This document shows positions 34,730 to 42,711 of a stretch of 44,177 nucleotides of DNA, piece by piece. Made by a program: the position numbers and the translations under genes. Position 1 is the stretch's first letter; each line of letters starts with the position of its first letter. A model generated the notes under the pieces. The model did no database searches. It worked only from the letters and a program-made list of their open reading frames with translations, and had not been told where the DNA came from. The stretch is from Desulfobacteraceae bacterium Eth-SRB2. Its GTDB lineage: Bacteria > Desulfobacterota > Desulfobacteria > Desulfobacterales > UBA11574. The stretch covers positions 1 to 44,177 of the forward strand of contig RPGQ01000008.1 in the NCBI GenBank assembly GCA_004193595.1. The letters run 5' to 3'.

Positions 34730-35230
34730 ATGGACTATGAACACTTCATGGGTAAGGCACTGGAACAGGCAAGAAAAGCTCTGTCTGCAGGGGAATTCCC
34801 GGTAGGCAGTGTAATTGTATATCAGAACAGGATTTTGGCAACCGGTTTCAGAAAAGGTACATCAGGGGATTTCCCAAATGAAATGGACCATGCTGAAATC
34901 ATTGCATTAAAACAACTGATCGATTTGAAAGTAAATACTGACAAAAATAGAGTCTTCCTTTTTACAACCCTAGAACCCTGTATGATGTGCCTGGGTGCAA
35001 TGATTCTAAGCGGCATCGGGGAAATCGTTTATGCCTATGAAGACATAATGGGGGGAGGCACAAAATGTGATTTGACAAAACTGACTCCACTTTATAAAAA
35101 TTGTCGGATTTCAATTGTGCCGAGCATTTTGCGCAAAGATAGCCTGGAACTTTTTAAGGCTTTTTTTAAAAATTCAAAAAATTCTTACTGGCGGGGAAGC
35201 CTGTTAGCCGAATATACTCTCAGCCAGTAA
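34730..35230 (+). CDS. Nucleoside deaminase, TadA-like
   Basis: The 166-residue protein starts at ATG 34730. The zinc motifs are MDHAEIIALKQ (HAE) and TLEPCMMCLGAMILSGIGE (PCxxC), with EFPVGSVIV before them, as in the cytidine/adenosine deaminase family. tRNA adenosine deaminase (TadA) is the closest type, but MGGGTKCDLTKLTPLY differs from the TadA consensus (AAGS/MNL), so guanine- or other nucleoside deaminase activity is possible. It lies 57 bp after the HsdR-N-like gene, on the same strand. Confidence 0.75.
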   Translation: MDYEHFMGKALEQARKALSAGEFPVGSVIVYQNRILATGFRKGTSGDFPNEMDHAEIIALKQLIDLKVNTDKNRVFLFTTLEPCMMCLGAMILSGIGEIVYAYEDIMGGGTKCDLTKLTPLYKNCRISIVPSILRKDSLELFKAFFKNSKNSYWRGSLLAEYTLSQ

Positions 35231-35505
35231 AACCATTTTGGAACTTTTAGAAGATCAATGGATCGTGAACATAATAGGAATTCGTTTTTTTAAGTCCGCC
35301 TCGGAATGTTGCATAACATCGCTTCTCGATTTAATAAATGGATTTATTTGCTTGCATTTTTTGCTTGCATTTATTAATGTTATTATATATTCCAAAATTC
35401 AATTTAGGTTGATGTCTCACCATATGGAATACGCACTAAAGTAGGTTGACGGGCAATTCCATTTTGGAAGTGTTGACAATAATTCACAGCTCTGGAGGTG
35501 AAAGC

Positions 35506-36057
35506 ATAGCTATACCAAGACGCACAAATAGGACAAACAGATCAAGTAGAATCAATATTAATAGAAATATTAGGGCAAAAGAGGTCCGGGTAATAGATCC
35601 TGACGGCAATCAGATCGGCGTTATTCCCACCTATAAGGCAATTGCTGTTGCTAATGATTTTGGTCTTGACCTGGTGGAAATTTCTCCCAACGCTAATCCT
35701 CCTGTCTGCAAAATAATGGATTACGGGCGGTATAAATATGAACTGACCAAAAAGAAACAGGAAGCAAAAAAGAAACAGGCGACTTTTCAGCTAAAGGAAA
35801 TAAAATTACGTCCAAAGACCGGTGAACATGATCTTAATACCAAAGTCGGCCATATCAAAAAGTTCATTGAAAGAAAGGACAAAGTCAAGGTAACCGTCAT
35901 TTTCAGAGGACGTGAGATTACGCTTTCTCGGCTGGGTCGTACTTTGCTCGAAAGGGTTATTCAGGAAACGGAAGAAATTGCATCGGTCGAGCAGCAGCCT
36001 AAATTTGAAGGCCGCACAATGATTATGGTCCTATCGCCAAAACAGTCGACAAAATAA
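35506..36057 (+). CDS. infC: Translation initiation factor IF-3, probable AUA start
   Basis: The start is placed at ATA 35506. GGAGG (35494-35498) sits seven bases before it, an ideal Shine-Dalgarno spacing, and the protein then reads (M)AIPRRTNRTNRSSR and so on, 183 residues, the normal IF-3 length. The frame is open further up to a TTG at 35446, but that has no ribosome binding site and adds 20 residues not typical of the family. Core motifs are NIRAKEVRVIDPDGNQIGV, PPVCKIMDYGRYKYE and VTVIFRGREITLSRLG. IF-3 blocks initiation at non-AUG codons, so a rare start allows self-control; E. coli uses AUU. It heads the infC-rpmI-rplT-pheST cluster. Confidence 0.9.
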   Translation: MAIPRRTNRTNRSSRININRNIRAKEVRVIDPDGNQIGVIPTYKAIAVANDFGLDLVEISPNANPPVCKIMDYGRYKYELTKKKQEAKKKQATFQLKEIKLRPKTGEHDLNTKVGHIKKFIERKDKVKVTVIFRGREITLSRLGRTLLERVIQETEEIASVEQQPKFEGRTMIMVLSPKQSTK

Positions 36058-36109
36058 CTGTGTTCAAGCACTATTGGTGAATTCGATTATTTATGAATTC
36101 ATTATAATT

Positions 36110-36287
36110 GATGAACTCGTAAAAAGTCCGATTTAGACGGTTTCGTAAAAAGTTCAAACTCCCCCGCCAAACATAGGCGGGATAAAAAGGCGTCGCAAAT
36201 TTTGTTATCATGAGGCGTACTTATCGTACGTTGAATGATTTCGAAATGCAGCACAACGCAGAAGTTGGACTTTTTACGAGACCGTCA
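36110..36287. repeat. MITE-like family 2, copy D
   Basis: A full copy, nearly identical to copy B at 30551: the same GATGAACTCGTAAAAAGTCC left end, CCCCGCC/GGCGGG hairpin, CGTACTTATCGTACG near-palindrome and TTTTTACGAGACCGTCA right end. It sits between infC and rpmI, about 50 bp after the infC stop. Confidence 0.8.
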
Positions 36288-36384
36288 TAATTGGTTAGAT
36301 GATAAGTTCTCAATAACAAGGAGGATTTGAACCCACTTAATTATTGAGAAATTAAGGAAAGTATTTTTACTTATTTTTTCATAA

Positions 36385-36425
36385 AGATGGCGTGGGCTTA
36401 CATATGTCTGTGGCTCACGCCATCT
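36385..36425 (+). promoter_or_regulatory. Strong hairpin between infC and rpmI
   Basis: AGATGGCGTG (36385-36394) pairs with CACGCCATCT (36416-36425), with extra GGGC/GCT pairing, followed by ATGTTTT. It could be a terminator or attenuator after infC, or a leader element for the L35/L20 genes, where ribosomal-protein autoregulation is known in other bacteria. Which is right cannot be told from the sequence. Confidence 0.5.
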
Positions 36426-36432
36426 ATGTTTT

Positions 36433-36624
36433 ACCTAAGTTGAGCGATTTTTTTTCGAAGAGATGTGCTGAGATCTTGATGCATAAAGGTTCGCGAAAAC
36501 CGTCCCGAAAAGACATGGGGATGGATATGTTGAGGATTTTCGCGAATCCTTGATGCGCAAATCCAAGATCCCGCGTCAGCGGGAAGATCGGCGCAGATCG
36601 AGTAAAAAATCGCTCAATTTAGGT
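36433..36624. repeat. MITE-like family 1, copy B
   Basis: ACCTAAGTTGAGCGATTTTT and AAAAAATCGCTCAATTTAGG form terminal inverted repeats; the core matches copy A at 19496. The 10-bp AGATCGG-type unit is not expanded here. The right end lies 22 bp before the rpmI start codon, so the rpmI leader passes through it. Confidence 0.75.
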
Positions 36625-36646
36625 TTTAAATAACGGAGAAGATATA

Positions 36647-36844
36647 ATGCCAAAAATAAAAACAAACAGAGCTGCTGCAAAGCGTTTTAAAAAAACAGGC
36701 ACAGGCAAATTCGTCTTTGCAAAATCACATGCAAGTCATATTTTGACAAAAAAAACCACTAAACGAAAACGTGCGTTACGGAAGAGTCAAATCATCAAAA
36801 AATCCGATGAAAAGATGGTCAAACTGCTCCTTCCCAATGGATAG
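36647..36844 (+). CDS. rpmI: Ribosomal protein L35
   Basis: The 65-residue basic protein starts at ATG 36647 behind [35 protein letters not shown], then [20 protein letters not shown] and KR.LRKS are standard for bL35. It lies between infC and rplT, as in most bacteria. Confidence 0.97.
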   Translation: MPKIKTNRAAAKRFKKTGTGKFVFAKSHASHILTKKTTKRKRALRKSQIIKKSDEKMVKLLLPNG

Positions 36845-36990
36845 TGGATTTGTGATTTTTTTGGTCAGAGAATATCAGAATTTTCAAAGGTCTCTCCAAG
36901 TCTAATTGGGCCTGTCCGGGTTGCGATAGTTTCCCTAGCATAAAGAATACGTCAATAAAGTTTCGAATCAGAATATTTAGGAGAAGATTT

Positions 36991-37341
36991 ATGCGAGTCA
37001 AAAGAGGTTTTAAAGCAAAAAGACGTCGAAAAAAAATTTTGAAATTGGCAAAAGGGCATCGTGGCGGCCGTAGCAAATTGTTTCGAACCGCAGCCGATGC
37101 TGTAGATAAGGCGCTTATGTATGCTTATCGGGATCGTAAGGCACGCAAGCGCGATTTTCGGAAACTCTGGATCACAAGAATTAATGCAGCGGCACGAATG
37201 AATGATCTATCTTACAGTAAATTCATACACGGATTAAAACTTGCCGGTGTTAATCTGGACCGAAAAGTTCTCGCTGAATTAGCAATATCTGATCCATCGG
37301 GATTTTCTCAAATTGCAAATTTAGCATCAGAACAGCTCTAA
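36991..37341 (+). CDS. rplT: Ribosomal protein L20
   Basis: The 116-residue protein starts at ATG 36991 behind [32 protein letters not shown] then [34 protein letters not shown] and [17 protein letters not shown] are standard for bL20, which is needed for 50S assembly and can repress its own operon. The 146-bp gap after rpmI holds one CAAAGGTCTC repeat arm. Confidence 0.97.
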   Translation: MRVKRGFKAKRRRKKILKLAKGHRGGRSKLFRTAADAVDKALMYAYRDRKARKRDFRKLWITRINAAARMNDLSYSKFIHGLKLAGVNLDRKVLAELAISDPSGFSQIANLASEQL

Positions 37342-37414
37342 CCCAAGGTCTGGGAAATGCAACATCTCAACAAATTATGGATTCGGGTCAATATAATTAT
37401 TTCATACACCGGAA

Positions 37415-37450
37415 GAGACCTTTGAAAAATGGACATTTTGCAAAGGTCTC
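37415..37450 (+). terminator. Compact 36-bp hairpin after rplT
   Basis: GAGACCTTTG (37415-37424) pairs perfectly with CAAAGGTCTC (37441-37450), and the loop continues to pair as AAAATG/CATTTT. No T-run follows directly, so its role as a terminator is uncertain. The arms are those of the 144-bp element at 32443. The gap 37342-37762 otherwise holds MITE-like family 2 copy E. Confidence 0.45.
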
Positions 37451-37510
37451 CAGAATTTATTGAGAAATTACCGGTAAATTTTATATTTAAAAGAAATTAT
37501 TTGTATATTT

Positions 37511-37663
37511 TGATGAACTCGTAAAAAGTCCGATTTAGACGGTTTCGTAAAAAGTTCAAATTCAAGGCGTGCAAATTTTGTAATCATGAGGCGTACTTTT
37601 CGTACGTTGAATGATTCCGAAATGCAGCACAACGCAGAAGTTGGACTTTTTACGAAATCGTCA
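37511..37663. repeat. MITE-like family 2, copy E (short form)
   Basis: It matches copies B and D, with TGATGAACTCGTAAAAAGTC, CGTACTTTTCGTACG and GGACTTTTTACG, but lacks the CCCCGCC/GGCGGG hairpin segment of about 25 bp. The loss marks a second subtype. It lies between rplT and pheS. Confidence 0.75.
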
Positions 37664-37762
37664 TATTTTGGAACAAGATTTTTTTAATCCTATTGATACA
37701 TTCTTCCGCTATATGGCGGGATGAGCCAAGCGAACTAACTTTCGGTTATATAGAACGAAAAA

Positions 37763-38770
37763 TTGGAAAAAACTTTAGAACAGATTAAAAAAGAGGCACT
37801 CAAGGAACTTGAAGCTGTTTCTGATAGTGAAAGCATCAAAGCCCTTTCGGTCAGGTATTTGGGTCGAAAGGGTGTGGTGACTCAATATTTAAGGAATATT
37901 TCAAACCTGCCAAGGGAAAGCAGACCGGAAGCAGGGAGAAAGGCAAACCAAACAAAAAAAAACCTTGATGAATTATTTAAAAAAACCTTAAAGCAACTTG
38001 AAACTCCTTCTTACGAAATAAACAACCGGATTGATGTTTCGCTGCCCGGAAGAGTCACCCGGCGAGGATCGTTGCATCCGATTACCCAGATTACCCAACA
38101 AATATGCGACATTTTTGTACGACTGGGATTTGATGTTGTTGAAGGGCCTGAGGTTGAAACAGATTATTACAATTTTGAAGCCCTTAATATCCCTAAAAAT
38201 CACCCGGCAAGAGATATGCAGGACACATTTTATATATCAAATAACGTTGTCCTTCGCACTCATACGTCTCCTACTCAACCCCGAATAATGGAAAAGCAGA
38301 AACCTCCGGTAAGGATTATTGCACCCGGCAAGGTATACCGCTGTGACTCCGATTTAACACACACACCCATGTTTCACCAGATTGAAGGACTTCTGGTGGA
38401 TGAAAACGTATCATTCGGTGACCTTAAGGGAGTCTTGACCACATTTGTTCACCAGATATTCGACCCGGAGACCAGTCTTAGATTTCGGCCCAGCTTTTTT
38501 CCTTTTACAGAACCGAGCGCTGAAGTCGATATTAGATGTGTTATATGTAAAGGGGATGGATGCAGAGTATGCTCACATACCGGATGGCTTGAAGTTATAG
38601 GCGCCGGCATGGTTCACCCCGCTGTGTTTGAAAACGTTGGATACGATACAACCTGTTGTACCGGTTTTGCATTCGGCATGGGCGTGGAACGGATTGCCAT
38701 GTTGAAATACGGAATTGATGACATTCGTAAGTATTTTGAAAATGATCTAAGATTTTTAAGGCAGTTTTAA
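37763..38770 (+). CDS. pheS: Phenylalanyl-tRNA synthetase alpha subunit
   Basis: The 335-residue protein is annotated from TTG 37763; no clear ribosome binding site is visible, though a TTG start is plausible. The N-terminal coiled coil is followed by class II catalytic motifs: PITQITQQICDIFVRLGF then DVVEGPEVE, LRTHTSPTQPRIM, IIAPGKVYRCDSD and the C-terminal GFAFGMGVERIAML. It attaches phenylalanine to tRNA-Phe with PheT. ATG of pheT follows within 2 bp. Confidence 0.95.
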   Translation: MEKTLEQIKKEALKELEAVSDSESIKALSVRYLGRKGVVTQYLRNISNLPRESRPEAGRKANQTKKNLDELFKKTLKQLETPSYEINNRIDVSLPGRVTRRGSLHPITQITQQICDIFVRLGFDVVEGPEVETDYYNFEALNIPKNHPARDMQDTFYISNNVVLRTHTSPTQPRIMEKQKPPVRIIAPGKVYRCDSDLTHTPMFHQIEGLLVDENVSFGDLKGVLTTFVHQIFDPETSLRFRPSFFPFTEPSAEVDIRCVICKGDGCRVCSHTGWLEVIGAGMVHPAVFENVGYDTTCCTGFAFGMGVERIAMLKYGIDDIRKYFENDLRFLRQF

Positions 38771-38771
38771 C

Positions 38772-41192
38772 ATGAAGGTCAGTTTAAGCTGGTTAAAAGA
38801 ATATGTTGACGTTGATATAAATGTTAACGATTTGGCCGATGCCCTCACCATGGCCGGTCTTGAAGTTGAAGCGGTTTCAGACCGTTATGATTATTTAAAT
38901 AATGTTGTCATCGGCCGGTTAGCCAAGATTGATCCCCATCCCAATGCCGATAAGTTGAAACTCTGCAGAGTTGATATCGGTGACCGCATCATCACTGTAG
39001 TTTGTGGTGCTCCCAATGCCAAAAATGATATGCTTGTACCCTGTGCCATGCCCGGCACCTGTTTCCCAAAAGGTACAATCCTTGAAAAAAATATAATCCG
39101 GGGGGAGGCTTCAGAAGGGATGCTCTGTAGCGAGATGGAACTTGGGCTCGGTGCCAATAGTGACGGCATCATGGAACTTGGCCAAAGCTATTCGGTGGGA
39201 TTTCCGCTTAACAAGGCCCTTGGTTTGTCAGACCCTGTGCTTGAAATTGACCTGACTCCAAACAGACCGGATTGCCTTAGTATCATTGGAACGGCTCGCG
39301 AAATTGCGGCATTTCAGAAAAAAAAGGTGACTTACCCTGAAATTTTACTGCCGAAATCCTTTGATGACATTTCAGACTATACATCTATAACCTTAATGTC
39401 CCCTGAACTTTGTCCGAGATATGCCGCCAGCCTTGTTTTCGATATTACTGTTGGGCCTTCACCTTTCTGGCTTCAGGATCGCTTGGTTTCAGTAGGTTTG
39501 AAACCCATTAACAATATTGTGGATATAACCAATTTTGTAATGATGGAAACCGGCCAACCGCTTCATGCCTTTGACTTTGACCGCCTTGCTGAAAACCGGA
39601 TTGTGGTGCGCACAGCCAGGGAAGGTGAAGCCTTTATCACTCTTGATGGGAAAGAACGCCGCCTTGACCCGGAAATGCTTATGATTTGCGACGGTGAAAA
39701 ACCGGTCGCCCTTGCGGGGGTTATGGGGGGATTGAATTCCGAAATTGAAGACTCCACAACAAAAGTTCTTCTTGAAAGTGCATATTTTGATCCGGTTTGC
39801 ATCCGAAAGACTTCAAAAAAAACGGGGTTAAATACAGATGCCTCACACCGTTTCGAACGTGGCGTGGATCCCAAAGGAACCATTACCGCATTAAATCGAG
39901 CCACGCAGCTCATTGCTGAAATCGGTGGGGGTAAACTTGTTAAAGGTACAATCGATGAATATCCAAACACTTTTCCTGACCGGGCAATCGATTTCAGCGT
40001 CACGGCGTTAAACCGCCGGCTGGGTATTGGCCTGGATATAAATGATATTGAAAACCATTTAAAATCCATTGAATTTCAAGTGCATAAGATTGGCAATGAC
40101 AGACTTCAGGTTATTCCGCCATCCTGTCGGGTCGATATAACTAGATTTGAAGACATTACAGAAGAAATTGCACGTCTATTCGGTTACAACAACATCAAAA
40201 CAACCTTTCCACTAATACCTGCTGAAGCCAGGCATCCATCAAAAAAGATCGAATCAAGGGATGGAATTAAATGTCTGATGACCGGTCTGGGATTTAACGA
40301 AGCAATAAATTATAGTTTTGTCAGCAATCTATCATGTGATCGCCTCAATCTTGAACCGGATGATAAAAAAAGACGGGTTATAAATGTATTAAATCCTCTG
40401 TCTGAAGATCAGTCGGTAATGAGAACGTCTCTTATACCCGGTCTTCTTGAAACAATGAAATTCAATATATCGGTTCAGAACAGAAATCTTAAGCTGTTTG
40501 AGATCGGCAATGTCTTTTTTAACACCGGCCAAAAAGACAGTCTGCCTGATGAAGTTGAAATGCTGGCCGGCCTTTGGACAGGAAAAAGAGTAGATGCGGT
40601 TTGGTTTTCCAAGGAAATCAATTGTGATTTTTATGATATAAAAGGCGCTGTTGAAGAACTTTTAAGGAAACTGGGCATCGTTAACACAGACTTTACCCAC
40701 ATGCCGCCGGCATCCTGTTTTTATACAAAACCCGGATTTACGGCCCAGATTATTATTAAAGAAGAATCCATAGGACTTGTGGGAGAATTACATCCTAAAG
40801 TGCTGAGTAATTATGATTTAAAGCAAACAGTCTTTATTTTTGAATTAAATTTTGATAGACTTATAAATTACATGCCGGACACTAAATCTGTATCGCCAAT
40901 TCCCAAGTTCCCGGCCACGTCAAGGGATATTACGCTAATTGTAAATAAGGATATTGAAACAAATAATATCCTGCAAAACGTTATTGATTTAAATGAAGAG
41001 ATGGTGGAAGACTTACACCTGTTTGATGTTTTTGAAGGTAATCCTATTCCTGCAGGGAGAAAAAGCATCTCATTTAGAATAACCTACAGATCTTCCAGTG
41101 AAACTTTGGAAGATACCAGGGTAAATAATCTTCATAAAAGCATTTCGGACAGGCTTTTGAAAAAGGTTGATGCAACCCTGCCGACCGTATAA
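38772..41192 (+). CDS. pheT: Phenylalanyl-tRNA synthetase beta subunit
   Basis: The 806-residue protein starts MKVSLSWLKEYVDVDINVND. It contains the tRNA-binding EMAP-like domain (NADKLKLCRVDIG, about 58-70), then B3/B4 editing (DLTPNRPDCLSIIGTAREIA and IVDITNFVMMETGQPLHAFD), the B5 helix domain, a catalytic-like core and the C-terminal ferredoxin-fold anticodon domain (KFPATSRDITLIVNKDIE). Length is normal. It is coupled to pheS. Confidence 0.96.
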   Translation: MKVSLSWLKEYVDVDINVNDLADALTMAGLEVEAVSDRYDYLNNVVIGRLAKIDPHPNADKLKLCRVDIGDRIITVVCGAPNAKNDMLVPCAMPGTCFPKGTILEKNIIRGEASEGMLCSEMELGLGANSDGIMELGQSYSVGFPLNKALGLSDPVLEIDLTPNRPDCLSIIGTAREIAAFQKKKVTYPEILLPKSFDDISDYTSITLMSPELCPRYAASLVFDITVGPSPFWLQDRLVSVGLKPINNIVDITNFVMMETGQPLHAFDFDRLAENRIVVRTAREGEAFITLDGKERRLDPEMLMICDGEKPVALAGVMGGLNSEIEDSTTKVLLESAYFDPVCIRKTSKKTGLNTDASHRFERGVDPKGTITALNRATQLIAEIGGGKLVKGTIDEYPNTFPDRAIDFSVTALNRRLGIGLDINDIENHLKSIEFQVHKIGNDRLQVIPPSCRVDITRFEDITEEIARLFGYNNIKTTFPLIPAEARHPSKKIESRDGIKCLMTGLGFNEAINYSFVSNLSCDRLNLEPDDKKRRVINVLNPLSEDQSVMRTSLIPGLLETMKFNISVQNRNLKLFEIGNVFFNTGQKDSLPDEVEMLAGLWTGKRVDAVWFSKEINCDFYDIKGAVEELLRKLGIVNTDFTHMPPASCFYTKPGFTAQIIIKEESIGLVGELHPKVLSNYDLKQTVFIFELNFDRLINYMPDTKSVSPIPKFPATSRDITLIVNKDIETNNILQNVIDLNEEMVEDLHLFDVFEGNPIPAGRKSISFRITYRSSSETLEDTRVNNLHKSISDRLLKKVDATLPTV

Positions 41193-41297
41193 TCTTTATA
41201 ACTCGCCGGCTTTTTGAAAATATTACCGGTTGCTTGCAATCGACTTGTCTCAAAAGACTAACCTGTTGCTAACCTATTAAAAGCTATGGGTTAAAAA

Positions 41298-41645
41298 ATG
41301 CAAAATCACACTTCTTATCAAAAAGAACTGCCGGACAAGCTTTACTTCAAGGTGGGAGAAGTAAGTGCAATTGTTGGGGTCCCGGCATATGTTTTGAGAT
41401 TCTGGGAGGCTGAGTTCAAGAAGATAAATCCCAAACGGTCTGATTCAGGTCAGAGGCTGTATAGGAAAAGTGACATTGAGCTGATTCTAAAAATAAAACA
41501 CCTTTTGTATGAAAAAAAATTTACAATTCAGGGGGCCAGGCAGCATTTAAAAATTAAACCCTATGAAAAAAAAGAAAAACCTTCAACCATCTCACTCGAT
41601 GAAATTCGCATGGGACTTAAAAGCATACGCGATCTTATAAGCTAA
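41298..41645 (+). CDS. MerR-family transcriptional regulator
   Basis: The 115-residue protein has LYFKVGEVSAIVGVPAYVLR then FWEAEFKKINPKRSDSGQRL (about 15-54), the MerR winged helix-turn-helix, and a short coiled tail. This short MerR type often follows pheT or ihfA in proteobacteria. No metal-binding cysteines are present; the ligand is unknown. Confidence 0.9.
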   Translation: MQNHTSYQKELPDKLYFKVGEVSAIVGVPAYVLRFWEAEFKKINPKRSDSGQRLYRKSDIELILKIKHLLYEKKFTIQGARQHLKIKPYEKKEKPSTISLDEIRMGLKSIRDLIS

Positions 41646-41785
41646 TCCGAATTTTATTGCCGCATTCAAATTTTTCCTAAAATTTTCATTATCTTTTTTC
41701 AAAACACATAAAGTAGAATTTAGGATTTATTATTGAATTATATTGACAAGGGATTTTTTTTTTAATATCTTACAAATATTCATGC

Positions 41786-41860
41786 GCGGGCATAACTCAG
41801 TGGTAGAGTACAAGCTTCCCAAGCTTGGAGTCGCGAGTTCAAATCTCGTTGCCCGCTCCA
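41786..41860 (+). tRNA. tRNA-Gly (anticodon CCC)
   Basis: The acceptor stem GCGGGCA pairs with TGCCCGC. The D arm, the anticodon stem CAAGC/GCTTG with loop TTCCCAA, a short variable loop, and the T stem and loop CGAGTTCAAATCTCG are all present. CCA is encoded at the 3' end (41858-41860). Anticodon CCC reads GGG. Length is 75 nt. Confidence 0.95.
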
Positions 41861-42012
41861 TTGGATGTTCGCCTTGTTTATTATAAAGGTTTTTTATCTA
41901 AGCGTAGATTTTGGCTAGGTATGTGTGGTTTGGAGTTAATTATTTCCTTATGGTTATTTACATGAACAGATAAAGTCTCTCGATCCACTGAAAGATCTAC
42001 CGGTATTAGAAG

Positions 42013-42041
42013 AAACGGGCGAAAGCCCGTTTTTATTTTTT
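42013..42041 (+). terminator. Rho-independent terminator before rimP
   Basis: AAACGGGC (42013-42020), a GAAA tetraloop and GCCCGTTT (42025-42032) form a perfect 8-bp stem, followed by a T-rich tract. It likely ends the transcript of the tRNA-Gly region. Nothing else is seen between 41861 and 42098. Confidence 0.85.
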
Positions 42042-42098
42042 TATGGGAAACAATTTGATGAATTTCTAAAAAATCAAATTTATCAAATCGATAGGCCA

Positions 42099-42632
42099 TT
42101 GAAAGGTCAAAGAAAAAAAGCAAATAAAAGACTGAAATTTAAGGTCAAGACCCGGACACATCAAAACCGATCTCCGGTAAATAAGGAAGAAATTGTTGCA
42201 CAGGCAAGAGATTTAATAGAATCGTTGTGTGAAACCGATGGGTTGGAGTTGGTCCACCTTGAATATCAACGGGAAGCAGGCGGGAGGATACTCCGCCTTT
42301 TTATAGACAGACCCGGGGGAGTTACTCTCGACGACTGTGTGCATATAAGCCGCCAGTCGAGCGACCTTTTGGATGTATATCTTGAAGATACCGTGCCATA
42401 CCGTCTGGAGGTCTCATCACCGGGACCCAATCGACCCCTTGGGAAAAGGTGTGACTTTGATAGATTCAAAGGAAGCCGTGTAAAAATTAGGACCGCTCAA
42501 CCTGTTGACGGCCAAAAAAAATTCAAAGGTATCCTTATGGGCATATCTGAAGAAATTGTAAAACTGTCGGCCGATGGCAAAACAGCATGTATTCCTTACC
42601 AGGAAATTATTATGGCGCGACTTGCTGATTAG
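42099..42632 (+). CDS. rimP: Ribosome maturation factor RimP
   Basis: Annotated from TTG 42099 (177 residues), with a basic 26-residue leader before the usual start of the domain. EEIVAQARDLIESLCETDGL then ELVHLEYQREAGGRILRLFI, VTLDDCVHISRQSSDLLDV and YRLEVSSPGPNRPLGKRCDF match the family, which assists 30S maturation. The true start may be further in; no better ATG or GTG with a ribosome binding site was found. It precedes nusA in the standard rimP-nusA-infB order. Confidence 0.9.
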   Translation: MKGQRKKANKRLKFKVKTRTHQNRSPVNKEEIVAQARDLIESLCETDGLELVHLEYQREAGGRILRLFIDRPGGVTLDDCVHISRQSSDLLDVYLEDTVPYRLEVSSPGPNRPLGKRCDFDRFKGSRVKIRTAQPVDGQKKFKGILMGISEEIVKLSADGKTACIPYQEIIMARLAD

Positions 42633-42711
42633 CCCGAATGTGAACCTTTGATTGAACCATCAGGGTTTAATTCGGACAACAGTTGATATTTAGAATAACG
42701 GGGAAAAACGT

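Noticed and set aside
35446..35505. TTG 35446 as the infC start
   Set aside because: No ribosome binding site precedes it, and the added 20 residues are not seen in the family, whereas ATA 35506 has an ideal site.
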